From: SXOA01 sp051004015 | GTDB lineage: Bacteria; Planctomycetota; Planctomycetia; Pirellulales; Pirellulaceae | Length of the DNA stretch: 64,000 nt | Assembly: GCA_051004015.1 (NCBI GenBank) | Contig: JBPCKT010000087.1 | Location: forward strand, 24,637-88,636 | Reading direction: 5' to 3' | Part shown: positions 25,224-33,533 of the stretch, piece after piece | How positions within the stretch are numbered: the first letter of the stretch is position 1 | How the letters are laid out: each line of letters opens with the position of its first letter | Made by a program: the position numbers and the translations under genes | Notes under the pieces: generated by a model | What the model was told of the DNA's origin: nothing | Database searches by the model: none | What the model saw: the letters and a program-made list of their open reading frames with translations, nothing else

Positions 25224-25562
25224 CTATTCCCCCGCCTCCACTACCAATACCAAATCCAGTAGCGCCGTCCCCAGCAGCTTCCCTTGCGTATCAATCCGCA
25301 AACTGCGGCTGGCGCCGCCGGCGAGGGCGTCATGGAGCAGGAAGTTGAGGGCCTGGACCTTGGGAAGCTCAAATCGCTCGACACGGGTCACGCCGAGCTC
25401 GCGGAAATAGTCTTGCACCCGCACGGCCGTCAGGCGGCTGACGAGGACTTCGTACGCTGCCTCATCACGGGCGACGACGCCGATGTTGGCATGGTTTCCC
25501 TTGTCGCCGCTGCGGGCGGAGGCGAGCTCGCTGACGCGGATGGTCTTCTTGGCGGCGCTCAT
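25224..25562 (-). CDS. AtuA-like C-terminal domain protein, 112 aa
   Basis: Starts at MSAAKKTIRVSEL, whose ATGA overlaps the stop of the AtuA-type gene. Motif ASARSGDKGNHANIGVVA and LPKVQALNFLLHDAL match the ferredoxin-like domain that follows AtuA domains in many proteins, either fused or split. Here it is split. The cellular role of AtuA proteins in terpene utilisation is not biochemically settled, so the function beyond belonging to that cluster is unknown. Confidence 0.78.
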   Translation of the reverse strand: MSAAKKTIRVSELASARSGDKGNHANIGVVARDEAAYEVLVSRLTAVRVQDYFRELGVTRVERFELPKVQALNFLLHDALAGGASRSLRIDTQGKLLGTALLDLVLVVEAGE

Positions 25563-26932
25563 GCCATCCACTCCTTTGTCGTTCGCACTTCAACCTTGGC
25601 TTCCACCAATTCCTTGGGCACCAGCGTCGGCCAGTAGGCAAACACTGGCCGCACCTGCGGCCGGCCGGAGGCGTAGCCGGCGAGGCCCGCGGGGCCACTG
25701 GTGATGAGAGGGGCAAACTCCTTGCTGAACCGCTCCACCGCTTCCTGACGCGGGTCATGGGCGGTGATGCGAAGCACCACTTCCCCCGGCGGCTGGAATT
25801 TCCGCCAGAACCAGGCCCCCGGAACTCCCGCGCCGGCTCCAAGTAGCTCGATGTTCGTGCGGGCCAGCTTGAACCCGGCCTGCTCGACTTTCTTTAGGAT
25901 GATTTCGCCGCAGGCTTTCGCTTTGTCGACGCAGTCTTGGCCATAGACCAGAAGCTGGCCGCTCGCCATATAACCGTCGCGGTAGGCGAGCGAGACTTTG
26001 TAGGAATCGGTCGCCGGTTTGCCCGTCGCGCCGCGGACGGCAACACGGTCCTTTCCGGCCTCCTCAAATTCCACGGTGCTGAAGTCACAGTCCACGTCGG
26101 GAGTGAGGTAATGCCGCGGGTCGCCGATTTCATAAACAAGCTGCTCAATCACCGTCCGGCGGTTGACCGCCCCGCCACTGTTTTCCGGCTTCGTGATCAC
26201 CGTGCTGCCGTCACTTTCCAGTTCCGCGATTGGATAGCCGACATTGGCCAAGTCATAGTTTTTCCAGTCCACGCTGTAGCCGCCGGTCACCTGAGCGCCG
26301 CACTCAATCAGGTGTCCCGCCACGCTGGCCGCGGCGAGTTTGTCCCAGTCGTGCCATTGCCAGTCAAACTCATGCATCGCGGGGCCGAGCGTCAGCGAAG
26401 CGTCGGCCACTCGGCCTGTAATGAGAATTCGCCCGCCACGAGCCAGCGCTTCCGCAATGGGCCGCGCTCCCAAGTAGGCATTGGCCGAGACGATTGCCGA
26501 CTTGAGATTCCGCAAGGACTCGCCGGTATCGAGATTCTTGAGCTCGCATCCCGCGGCCATCAACTCCTCGATCCGCGGCAGCAGGTCATCGCCGCTGACG
26601 ACCGCCAGGGGCAAGTCACCGAGGCCGGCTGCGGAAAGGATCTTCGCCGCTTCCTTGGCGCAAGCCTGCGGATTCATCCCGCCGGCGTTGGTGATAATCT
26701 TGAGCTGCGGCTGCCGCGACAGCGGTGCGGTTAGAGAGGAAAGTATGTCGAGGAAGTCGGTCGCGTACCCTTGTTCCGGGTTCTTCTCCCGCAGTCGGGC
26801 CAGGATGGAAAGGGTCAGCTCCGCAAGGTGCTCCAGGGTGAGATATTCGACCTGGGCCGATTCGACGAGCCGCCGCGGGGCATCGAGATTATCCCCCAAA
26901 AAACCGGCGGCGTTGGCGATGCGAAGCGGCAC
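25559..26932 (-). CDS. AtuA-type acyclic terpene utilisation protein
   Basis: 457 aa from a GTG start (26932-26930), which begins PLRIANAAGFLGDNLDAPRR, the typical N-terminus of DUF1446/AtuA proteins, shortly after GGGA. Later motifs fit too: KIITNAGGMNPQACA, VVSGDDLLP, ANAYLGARPIAEAL, ITGRVADASLTLGP. The frame is open far upstream but there it is antisense to the small basic protein and LarA gene, so I reject the longer version. With the crotonase and the split C-terminal domain it forms a three-gene cluster with 4-bp overlap and a 13-bp gap. Confidence 0.85.
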   Translation of the reverse strand: MPLRIANAAGFLGDNLDAPRRLVESAQVEYLTLEHLAELTLSILARLREKNPEQGYATDFLDILSSLTAPLSRQPQLKIITNAGGMNPQACAKEAAKILSAAGLGDLPLAVVSGDDLLPRIEELMAAGCELKNLDTGESLRNLKSAIVSANAYLGARPIAEALARGGRILITGRVADASLTLGPAMHEFDWQWHDWDKLAAASVAGHLIECGAQVTGGYSVDWKNYDLANVGYPIAELESDGSTVITKPENSGGAVNRRTVIEQLVYEIGDPRHYLTPDVDCDFSTVEFEEAGKDRVAVRGATGKPATDSYKVSLAYRDGYMASGQLLVYGQDCVDKAKACGEIILKKVEQAGFKLARTNIELLGAGAGVPGAWFWRKFQPPGEVVLRITAHDPRQEAVERFSKEFAPLITSGPAGLAGYASGRPQVRPVFAYWPTLVPKELVEAKVEVRTTKEWMA

Positions 26933-27079
26933 TTTCCCGCGAATCCCTTCTGCCGGAGCGGGCGTGGTGGCGTTGATAGGTCGCTCCGGCCCCCTTATAT
27001 TAGCGAATTCGCCCTCGCCCGATATATTGCACATCCGTTCGAGTACGCAGCCGCGGACATTCCTGGAGCCAAGACGACT

Positions 27080-27409
27080 ATGCCCATCGACAAGACCCTG
27101 AAAGTAAAATCCGGCGGCATCAAGAACCGAAACGTCCTCAAGCGCGCGGAGCGGATCGAGAAGCTCAGGGAGCTCGAGAAATTCCAGGTGGGCATGAGCG
27201 TCCTGGGGCTCCCCAAGGTCCGGGTGATGAAGCTGGCCATCAAGAAAAAGAAGAAGGCCAAGGCCGAAGAAGGGGCTGAAGGAGCGACGGCTGCAACCCC
27301 CGCCGCGGGCGGAGCCGCCGCCAAGCCGGCCGCCGGTGCAGCAGGAAAGCCTGCCGCCGGAGCCAAACCTGCCGCCGGCGCCAAGCCGGCTGGCGGAGCC
27401 AAGAAGTAA
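27080..27409 (+). CDS. PVC 'small basic protein' with Ala/Lys/Gly tail
   Basis: 109 aa. The first ~60 residues (MPIDKTLKVKSGGIKNRNVL, then KLRELEKFQVGMSVLGLPKV) match the small basic protein family described from Planctomycetes, Verrucomicrobia and Chlamydiae (TIGR04137 type). A lysine run (KKKKKAKAEE) leads into a repetitive AAGKPAAGAKPAAG tail like those of nucleoid or ribosome-associated proteins. The role is not established. It is an independent rightward gene between the divergent AtuA cluster and LarA, and the 5' region is AT-rich compared with the rest. Confidence 0.88.
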   Translation: MPIDKTLKVKSGGIKNRNVLKRAERIEKLRELEKFQVGMSVLGLPKVRVMKLAIKKKKKAKAEEGAEGATAATPAAGGAAAKPAAGAAGKPAAGAKPAAGAKPAGGAKK

Positions 27410-27425
27410 AGTCCGCGTTGCAGTC

Positions 27426-27490
27426 CCGCCTTCAGGCGGTTCCTGGCTTGCGACGACTGGCGTAAACCCAACTCTCCGCCTAAAGGCGGA
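27426..27490. repeat. Pair of CCGCC...GGCGG hairpins
   Basis: Two small palindromes: CCGCCTTCAGGCGG (27426-27439) and TCCGCCTAAAGGCGGA (27475-27490), each with a 4-base loop and 35 bases between. They occupy the 90-bp gap between two genes on the same strand and may terminate the small basic protein message or be a mobile palindromic element. Confidence 0.5.
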
Positions 27491-27499
27491 ACTCCAGCC

Positions 27500-28774
27500 A
27501 TGCGCTTCAAGCTCGAATATGGTCGCACCGGGCTGGAAGTGGACCTTCCCGCGGAGCGGATTGTCGCCGCGCTGAAGTACAAGGACGCTCCGCCGTTGCC
27601 GGACCCCGTAAGCTCGCTGGCGATGATGCTGGCCAGCCCGATTGCCTCTCCGCCGCTGGCGGAAATCGCGCGCGGCAAGAAAACGGCCTGCATCGCCATC
27701 TGCGACATCACCCGCCCGGTACCCAACGAGCTGATCCTCCGGCCGGTCCTGCGGACGCTGGAAGAAGTCGGCATCGAAAGGCAGAACATCACTATTCTGG
27801 TCGCCACCGGGCTGCACCGGCCCAATCTCGGCGCTGAGCTCGTCGAAATGGTTGGCCGCGAGATCGCGGACAATTACCGGATTGAAAACCACTACGGCCA
27901 GGACCTCAGCCAGCACACCTATCTCGGCCAAAGCCCCCGGGGGGTGCCGATTTGGATTGATACCCGCTTCGTCCAGGCCGACCTGAAGATCACCACCGGC
28001 CTGATTGAACCGCATCTGATGGCCGGCTTCTCCGGCGGGCGCAAGCTCATCTGCCCTGGCATCGCGGCCCTGGAAACGATCAAGGTCTGGCACGGGCCGG
28101 AGTTTCTGGAGCACCCCAAGGCGGACTGCGGCATCCTCGACGGCAATCCGGTCCATGAGGAAAACACCTGGATCGCCCGCCGCACTGGCTGCGACTTCAT
28201 CGTCAACGTCGTCATCGACAGCGAGCGGCGGCCGCTGAAGTGGGTGGCCGGGGACATGGAGGCGGCTTTCCTGGAGGGGGTCCGGTTCGTGAAGGAGGTC
28301 GTCCGCGATACGGTCGCCCAGCCGGTGGACATCGTCGTCACAAGCTCCGCCGGCTATCCGCTCGACACGACCTTCTACCAATCGGTGAAAGGGATGACCG
28401 GGGCGCTCCCGATCGTCAAGCAGGGTGGCACGATCATCATCGCCGCCAGCCTGAGCGAAGGGATCGGCAGCCCGCAGTTCGAGCAGCTCTTCCGGGAGCA
28501 CGCGAACCTGGAACTCTTCGTCGAGCGGATTCTCGGCAAGGACTATTTTGTGATGGACCAGTGGCAGCTCGAAGAGCTGGCCAAGGTCCGCCGCAAGGCC
28601 AAGGTGAAGATGGTCAGCGGTGGCATCTCCCCCCAAGTCCTCAGCGGCCTGTTCGTCGAGCCGGCCGCCAGTGTGGAAGCAGCCGTGGCGGCCTCGCTGG
28701 CGGAATACGGCCCGGCTGCCAGGATCGCGGTCATCCCCAAAGGGCCGTACGTCCTGGCCCAGGTCGCAACGTAG
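27500..28774 (+). CDS. LarA-family nickel-dependent racemase
   Basis: 424 aa. Conserved segments ICDITRPVPNE, ATGLHRPN, GLIEPHLMAGFSGGRK and VWHGPEF contain H106, H172, K182 and H198, spaced exactly as H108, H174, K184 and H200 of the characterised lactate racemase. Those include the lysine that holds the nickel-pincer cofactor and a nickel-ligand histidine. The protein therefore probably catalyses a racemisation or epimerisation of a 2-hydroxy acid through hydride transfer. The genes for cofactor synthesis (larB, larC, larE) are not in the window. Substrate is not assigned. The stop overlaps a 28-bp repeat. Confidence 0.88.
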   Translation: MRFKLEYGRTGLEVDLPAERIVAALKYKDAPPLPDPVSSLAMMLASPIASPPLAEIARGKKTACIAICDITRPVPNELILRPVLRTLEEVGIERQNITILVATGLHRPNLGAELVEMVGREIADNYRIENHYGQDLSQHTYLGQSPRGVPIWIDTRFVQADLKITTGLIEPHLMAGFSGGRKLICPGIAALETIKVWHGPEFLEHPKADCGILDGNPVHEENTWIARRTGCDFIVNVVIDSERRPLKWVAGDMEAAFLEGVRFVKEVVRDTVAQPVDIVVTSSAGYPLDTTFYQSVKGMTGALPIVKQGGTIIIAASLSEGIGSPQFEQLFREHANLELFVERILGKDYFVMDQWQLEELAKVRRKAKVKMVSGGISPQVLSGLFVEPAASVEAAVAASLAEYGPAARIAVIPKGPYVLAQVAT

Positions 28775-28801
28775 GCGAGCGGGGGGCGTAAGCCCCCTGA
28801 T
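28774..28801 (+). repeat. 28-bp repeat shared with rnr
   Basis: GGCGAGCGGGGGGCGTAAGC and then CCCCTGAT; GGGGGC and GCCCCC form a hairpin around GTAA, followed by a T-rich tail (TGTTTTTG). An identical copy in reverse orientation lies in the rnr linker at 49982-50009. Here it could terminate the LarA message. Confidence 0.85.
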
Positions 28802-29001
28802 GTTTTTGAACCGCAGCAAAAATCAGGGTGTTGAAAAACCCCCCTGGTTTTTCAGCGCTAGCCCCGGGTACGGGGGCCTCACATTCGCTCACGCGGGCGC
28901 GGACGGGACAATCAGGCAGGCGATCCCGCTGTTCAGGGCTTGGTGGTTTCGACGGTCAGCCAGGATAATTTCGGTCTCTGCCAGGATGCCGTTTTTTTTC
29001 C

Positions 29002-29086
29002 GTGATGCAAAAGTCGCCTCATGCCTCGCCGTAAGTCGTGAGCTTCCAGGGCCTTGCCGCGAGCCGCGAGCCGACTTTTGCATCAC
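29002..29086. repeat. REPIN-like element with 15-bp perfect inverted arms
   Basis: GTGATGCAAAAGTCG (29002-29016) and CGACTTTTGCATCAC (29072-29086) are perfect reverse complements around 55 bases. The paired-terminus layout resembles MITEs or REPINs. No second copy is in the window. Confidence 0.65.
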
Positions 29087-29108
29087 CCCCCTCCTTGAAA
29101 GGGGGGTG
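29084..29108. repeat. C-run/G-run hairpin
   Basis: CACCCCCC (29084-29091) pairs with GGGGGGTG (29101-29108) across a 9-base loop. It overlaps the right arm of the REPIN-like element by three bases. It could be a terminator or another palindromic repeat. Confidence 0.5.
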
Positions 29109-29150
29109 CGAGGTCAGGGGGACACGAAACAGTAGATTCCTAACTTCGTC

Positions 29151-29197
29151 TGAAAACTGAAAACTGAAAACTGAAAACTGAAAACTGAAAACTGAAA
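29151..29197 (+). repeat. Six tandem copies of TGAAAAC
   Basis: Six exact 7-base units followed by TGAAA. The tract is intergenic, upstream of no gene start (the next gene ends here on the minus strand), so phase-variable expression is unlikely. Confidence 0.85.
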
Positions 29198-29378
29198 TCC
29201 GCTCCTCTTCCTGACCCCCGCGCGCGCCCCGCCCACTCGATTCACCACGAACTCTCTGCAAATTGTCAAAGACCCTGCCGGTTTCTCGCCGGCCCGATTT
29301 GACCAATTGTACACAATACCAAGTGTCCGTCAAGTCCCCGGATGGGGGGGGGTGCCGACTGTTCCCGCGAGCGCCGGC

Positions 29379-31043
29379 CTAATTAACCTTTCCGCCTCCT
29401 GGCTTCGGCCCAAAGGCCGGCTGCGTGACTTGCCACACGTACGCACCCGTCTTGTCGATGAAGCCTTTGTGATACGGGTTCTCCGAGACCAGCGCTAGTC
29501 CATTTTCAAAGGGTGCGGCGCGATAAAAGCGCGGGGCAATGCGCGTGCGGCCTGCGACGTCGATGTAGCCCCACTTTACTTGCGGCAGGGGCACCGGCAG
29601 TTTCTCCGCATTGGAAACAGCCGCCGCATCCTCTAGCGGCAACAATACCGCGGCGAGCCCTTCCTTGTAGGACGTTGCGCCCAAGTACCGTGGCGAAATG
29701 ATGAATTCGCCATGGCGATCAATATAGCCCCACAACGGAGCTGCACTGCGATCCAACTCGTTCCACCGAGACACGACCGCCCGTCCCTCCGAAAAAGGTT
29801 GCACCTGGTTAAATGGGCCAGGCACCGCCAGAGTTCCCTTGCGGTCGATGAACGCCCATTGGTTGCTTCCGCCGACCTCGACGGCCGCCATGCCATCCTG
29901 GAATTCTTCGCACCGCGCCGGCCAGAACCCGGAACTATCTTCGCCCAGGCGGAAAACAAACTCGAAGTCGCGATCGACATAGCCCCGCGCGCGCCCGCTA
30001 TCGAACCCTGGCCGGCCCGGCCAATTGACGTACAGCAACCCTTCCGAGAAACGCCCGTCCCAACGATCTCCCGAGCGGAGCACTTTGCCCGTGCGGTCGA
30101 TGAACTGCACCAGGTTGTAGTTGTCCCTACCCGCCAGCCAAACTCGGGCGATGCCGTCCTGAAACGGCTCCGCGAGACGATATTGCGAAGCGATCACCAT
30201 TTTCCCCCGAGTATCGATGTACCCGTACTTGCCGTCCTTGACCACCGCCGCCAATCCTTCGCTGAATTGATCCGCGCCGTCAAAATTGGCGGGGATGGCA
30301 AGCTGGCCAGTCCGGTCGATAAAGCCAAAGTGTCTGACGCGACGCCCCTGGCGTTCGTCGATATCCGTTCCTACGGCCGCAAATCCCTCATGGAACGCCG
30401 TTGAAAAAGGATGCTCGACGGCCAGCACCACGTCTCCCTTCTGATCGAGGAACAGCGTCCCCAGCGGTCCTGCCCGCACCATGATCGTCACGAGATGCAG
30501 CCGATTCACGTCCGCGTCGTCGCCGAGTCGCTGGGCTTGTTTCCTCTGAAAGTCGTCGTCAAAGTACACAGCGAACTTTTTGCGGTACTCCTCTTCATCG
30601 ACGTTTTCCGGCGCATCAAAGGGGATTTCATAGGTCATCGGGCTTGTCTCACATGCGGTAGGAGATGCCGATGGCTTGTTCACCATGAAATGCTGACCAT
30701 CGCGATTCAGAAACATCCACGTTGCTCCGGCGATCATGAGGAGCAGTGCGGCGGCGATGGACAGAACCAGTCTCCACGACTTCCGCTTGGGCACCTCTGC
30801 GAGCGTGGGATTCTCGCGAGCTGCTAGACGATCCTTAATCGCCGGCCACAGGTCCGCCGGATAGTGCGGGCGGCTCAGGCCGACCGGCAGTAGCGGGCGC
30901 TGACGGCGCGCGACATCATTGCGGCAAGTTGGACAGGAATCCGTATGCTCCTGCACATGCGTTTCCGTCAAGAGCGGAGTTTCGCCATCGGACACCGCCA
31001 TCGCGGCGATCTGCACGGCTTCGCAATCAGGTCGGTTCGTCAT
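29379..31043 (-). CDS. Membrane protein with zinc-finger (anti-sigma-like) N-terminus and WG repeats
   Basis: 554 aa, started at MTNRPDCEAVQIAAM with AGGAGGTG 5 bases upstream. Residues 33-40 (HTDSCPTC) make the H-x3-C-x2-C of ZAS-type anti-sigma factors. A transmembrane helix (RLVLSIAAALLLMIAGATWM, ~88-108) follows, then an extracytoplasmic region of about ten WG repeats (GYIDTRGKMVIASQYRLAEP, FADG-type hinges, GFIDKTG). Its start overlaps the end of the ECF sigma gene by 17 bp, so it is most likely the cognate membrane anti-sigma factor with a WG-repeat sensor domain. Confidence 0.85.
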   Translation of the reverse strand: MTNRPDCEAVQIAAMAVSDGETPLLTETHVQEHTDSCPTCRNDVARRQRPLLPVGLSRPHYPADLWPAIKDRLAARENPTLAEVPKRKSWRLVLSIAAALLLMIAGATWMFLNRDGQHFMVNKPSASPTACETSPMTYEIPFDAPENVDEEEYRKKFAVYFDDDFQRKQAQRLGDDADVNRLHLVTIMVRAGPLGTLFLDQKGDVVLAVEHPFSTAFHEGFAAVGTDIDERQGRRVRHFGFIDRTGQLAIPANFDGADQFSEGLAAVVKDGKYGYIDTRGKMVIASQYRLAEPFQDGIARVWLAGRDNYNLVQFIDRTGKVLRSGDRWDGRFSEGLLYVNWPGRPGFDSGRARGYVDRDFEFVFRLGEDSSGFWPARCEEFQDGMAAVEVGGSNQWAFIDRKGTLAVPGPFNQVQPFSEGRAVVSRWNELDRSAAPLWGYIDRHGEFIISPRYLGATSYKEGLAAVLLPLEDAAAVSNAEKLPVPLPQVKWGYIDVAGRTRIAPRFYRAAPFENGLALVSENPYHKGFIDKTGAYVWQVTQPAFGPKPGGGKVN

Positions 31044-31635
31044 GCAGCACCTCCTTTTTGATCCTGTCGCTTGAGGGCTCAAGTCGCTGCCGCAAACGAA
31101 CCCGGGCATGATACAGGCGGCTCATCACCGTACCCAACGGGACGGCCAACCGCTCCGCCAATTCGGCATACGACAAGCCGTCCATATGCTTGAGCAAAAT
31201 AATCTCGCGGTCGCCCGGCTCAAGCGACCACAGGGCCTCTTCGAGGTCCGGTCCGATTCCCTCTGCCGGGCTGGCGATCAGCGACAATTGTTCGCTCCCG
31301 CTGGCGCCTGCCTCCGGCCGGCGTTTCCGGCGGCCGAGAAGCTTGAAACAGCGATTGCGGAGGATGACGTAGAACCACGGATAGAACGCCCGGGCGGCAT
31401 CAAATTTCGGCAGAGCCACGTAGGCCTCAAGGAACGCTTCCTGCACGGCATCGCAAGCATCTTCCCGGTTGCCCAGCACCACCAGCGCGTGCCCCAACGC
31501 TTCCGTTTGATACCGCTCCACCAGCGCGCGGAACTCCTGCGACTTACCCGCCAAGCACCCCGCAATGGCTTCCCGATCATGCTTCACAATGTCCCTCTCA
31601 ACCAACTGTATCCGCTTGCGACGAGCTTTATTCAT
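31027..31635 (-). CDS. ECF-type RNA polymerase sigma factor
   Basis: 202 aa from MNKARRKRIQLVERD. Region 2: VERYQTEALGHALVVLGNRE, DACDAVQEAFLEAYVALPKF and the WFYVILRNRC stretch; region 4: LEPGDREIILLKHMDGLSYA then AERLAVPLGTVMSRLYHAR, a clear HTH. Only the ATG at 31635 gives a full-length ECF protein; the longer open frame upstream runs into the antisense of the membrane operon. It forms an overlapping pair with the ZAS/WG membrane protein and probably activates its own operon. Confidence 0.93.
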   Translation of the reverse strand: MNKARRKRIQLVERDIVKHDREAIAGCLAGKSQEFRALVERYQTEALGHALVVLGNREDACDAVQEAFLEAYVALPKFDAARAFYPWFYVILRNRCFKLLGRRKRRPEAGASGSEQLSLIASPAEGIGPDLEEALWSLEPGDREIILLKHMDGLSYAELAERLAVPLGTVMSRLYHARVRLRQRLEPSSDRIKKEVLHDEPT

Positions 31636-31733
31636 CGGCCATGAAGAAAAGGACGGAAACTTCCTCTTCTGCCCGGTGAATCGCGCCAAAAACTGACTGC
31701 AGCATGTGGTATCGCCACGCGGGCCGCCTGTCG

Positions 31734-33533
31734 CTATGGCTCGTCCCACGGGTTCTTCTTTTTCTTCGGCTCGAGCGGCCGCTGGCTGGCGTCGTCTTGC
31801 AGGACGCGGGCGGGGGCGAGGGTGCGGACTTGCTCGACTTCCAGGGCGGCGCTCGCCAGGTTGAGCAGGAAGACCAGGAAGCCCAGAGTGAAGATGCTCG
31901 CCGGGATGATCTTGGAAATGGTGATCCTGGTCGTCGGCCAGGTGAGCTCCCACATCGTCCAAAACCAATTTGGCAATTGCATTTCGGAATAGTACCAACT
32001 GGCGGGGTCGCCGATGGTCTGAATCGTCAGGAACAGGAACGGCAGGATGGCCCCCATGATGACCACCACCAGTTGCAATAGAAAAACGGCCAGCATGTTG
32101 AGGGGCGCATACTTGCGGGCCAGCGACGTGAGCAACCGGACCGTCCCCAGGTATCCGGCGACGTATCCCCAAGCCGCCAGAGAGGCCCAGAACCAGGCAT
32201 CGTCCGACGGCAACGGCCGGGCGATGAGCATGGAGTTCATCGCCGTGTGCAGCGGCCCCGGCAAATTCTGAAATCCGGGGGAGGAGAAAAAGGAAATGTT
32301 TCCCACGACCAGAATCTGCGTGCCGATGACCATCCCCAGGTTCAGCATGGCGAAAGTGTAGCCGCTGGCCGAGCCGGGATTGAACCAGGTGAGCAGGATG
32401 CGGCCGATGAGCGTTTGCGGCAGGTTCCGCTTGGCCCGCGGCGAAAGCTGGGCGTTCTCGCCGGTGAGCAGCGCGCCGGCAATCGCCCAGAAGATGGCGG
32501 CCATGTAGACCATCATCCACAGGAACACTTCGCAGTAAGCCTCGGCACCCCACCGCCAGAGAAAAATCATCCAGCCGATCCACATGGTCTGGATCAATAG
32601 CAGCATCATGCGGATGGGGCTGGAGCGGTTCTCGCTGGCGAAGGAAATCTGGCCGGCGGCGATGATGAGAAACAGGGCCCCAAACGCAGTCCAGAAGTTG
32701 AGCAGCGCCAGGTTGGCGATCCAGAATTCGGGCATGTCAAAAGGGAGCCCGATCACCGCCATGCCGATGAAGAAGTAGTCCGCCAGGAAGGTGGCCAGCA
32801 GGAGCCCCGCGATGAGCAGCACCGAAACGAGCACCTGCCAGTGTCTGGCCCGCGTGATCGTGGCCGCCAGCAGGCCGATGATGGACAGGACCACCGAGAT
32901 GACGAACGTGTGCAACAGCAGCAGGCCGATACTGACGATGTCCACCCCTTTGAGCAGGTAGGTGAAGGCGATGCTGGGTGCCAGCGCGGAGTAATACACC
33001 ATCATCTGCAGCACGGCGCTCCCCAGCTTGCCCAGCACGATCTGGCGGGCGGAGAGCGAGGTGATGGAGAGCAATTCGAAGGTGCCGTCCTCCGTTTCAG
33101 CCGCCAGGGAGCGAAATGCGGCAAAGGGGACGACAATGAAGAGCGGGAAGGAGAGGATGATGATATAGCCGATGAGCAGGCGGATGCCCCAAGCCTCGTA
33201 AAACACGTCGGGAACGCTGAAGGCAACGAAAATGGCGGTCCACAACCAGCTCAGTATGAGCAGCAGCGAGAAGGTGACGCTGAACTGCTTGCTCTTCATC
33301 GACTGGCGGGCTTCTTTCACCAGAATCGGGTTCAGGCGGTCCCCCGCAAAGTCCAGAAACTGCTCCAGGCGGGTCCCCCAGCGAAGCAGCGTCTCCCGGA
33401 AGCCGGGCGCGGCCGCTGGGGCGGGTGAGCCGGGCTCAAGGGGCACGGGGCCACTAGGCGCGCCGTTGGAGGGCAGGGCAGGGGGGCTGGTCACTTTGTT
33501 AGTTGCGGCGCCGGACGGCTGGGCCATCGTCAT
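31734..33533 (-). CDS. ABC transporter permease
   Basis: 599 aa. After a ~60-residue disordered Pro/Ala/Ser-rich N-terminus come about a dozen hydrophobic helices in two groups (SVTFSLLLILSWLWTAIFVA, YIIILSFPLFIVVPFAAF, VLSIIGLLAATITRARHWQV, and several later). The ATG overlaps the ATPase stop by ATGA, so it is co-translated with the ATPase. This is an ABC-2/GldF-like permease of the kind associated with gliding or envelope assembly. The C-terminus is charged (KKKKNPWDEP) and cytoplasmic. Confidence 0.8.
   Translation of the reverse strand: MTMAQPSGAATNKVTSPPALPSNGAPSGPVPLEPGSPAPAAAPGFRETLLRWGTRLEQFLDFAGDRLNPILVKEARQSMKSKQFSVTFSLLLILSWLWTAIFVAFSVPDVFYEAWGIRLLIGYIIILSFPLFIVVPFAAFRSLAAETEDGTFELLSITSLSARQIVLGKLGSAVLQMMVYYSALAPSIAFTYLLKGVDIVSIGLLLLHTFVISVVLSIIGLLAATITRARHWQVLVSVLLIAGLLLATFLADYFFIGMAVIGLPFDMPEFWIANLALLNFWTAFGALFLIIAAGQISFASENRSSPIRMMLLLIQTMWIGWMIFLWRWGAEAYCEVFLWMMVYMAAIFWAIAGALLTGENAQLSPRAKRNLPQTLIGRILLTWFNPGSASGYTFAMLNLGMVIGTQILVVGNISFFSSPGFQNLPGPLHTAMNSMLIARPLPSDDAWFWASLAAWGYVAGYLGTVRLLTSLARKYAPLNMLAVFLLQLVVVIMGAILPFLFLTIQTIGDPASWYYSEMQLPNWFWTMWELTWPTTRITISKIIPASIFTLGFLVFLLNLASAALEVEQVRTLAPARVLQDDASQRPLEPKKKKNPWDEP

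Larger units (their letters stand above)
28802..29378. other. 577-bp intergenic block of repeats, no gene
   Basis: I see no credible coding frame. The block holds the inverted repeat at 29002-29086, the C-run/G-run hairpin at 29084-29108 and six TGAAAAC tandem units at 29151-29197. The first 190 bases contain only scattered short palindromes. Confidence 0.6.

Noticed and set aside
25559..28819. One 1086-aa leftward reading frame covering the AtuA region and beyond
   Set aside because: Only the first-translated part past 26932 would be antisense to the small basic protein and the LarA gene, both with strong family motifs. The real gene starts at the GTG at 26932.
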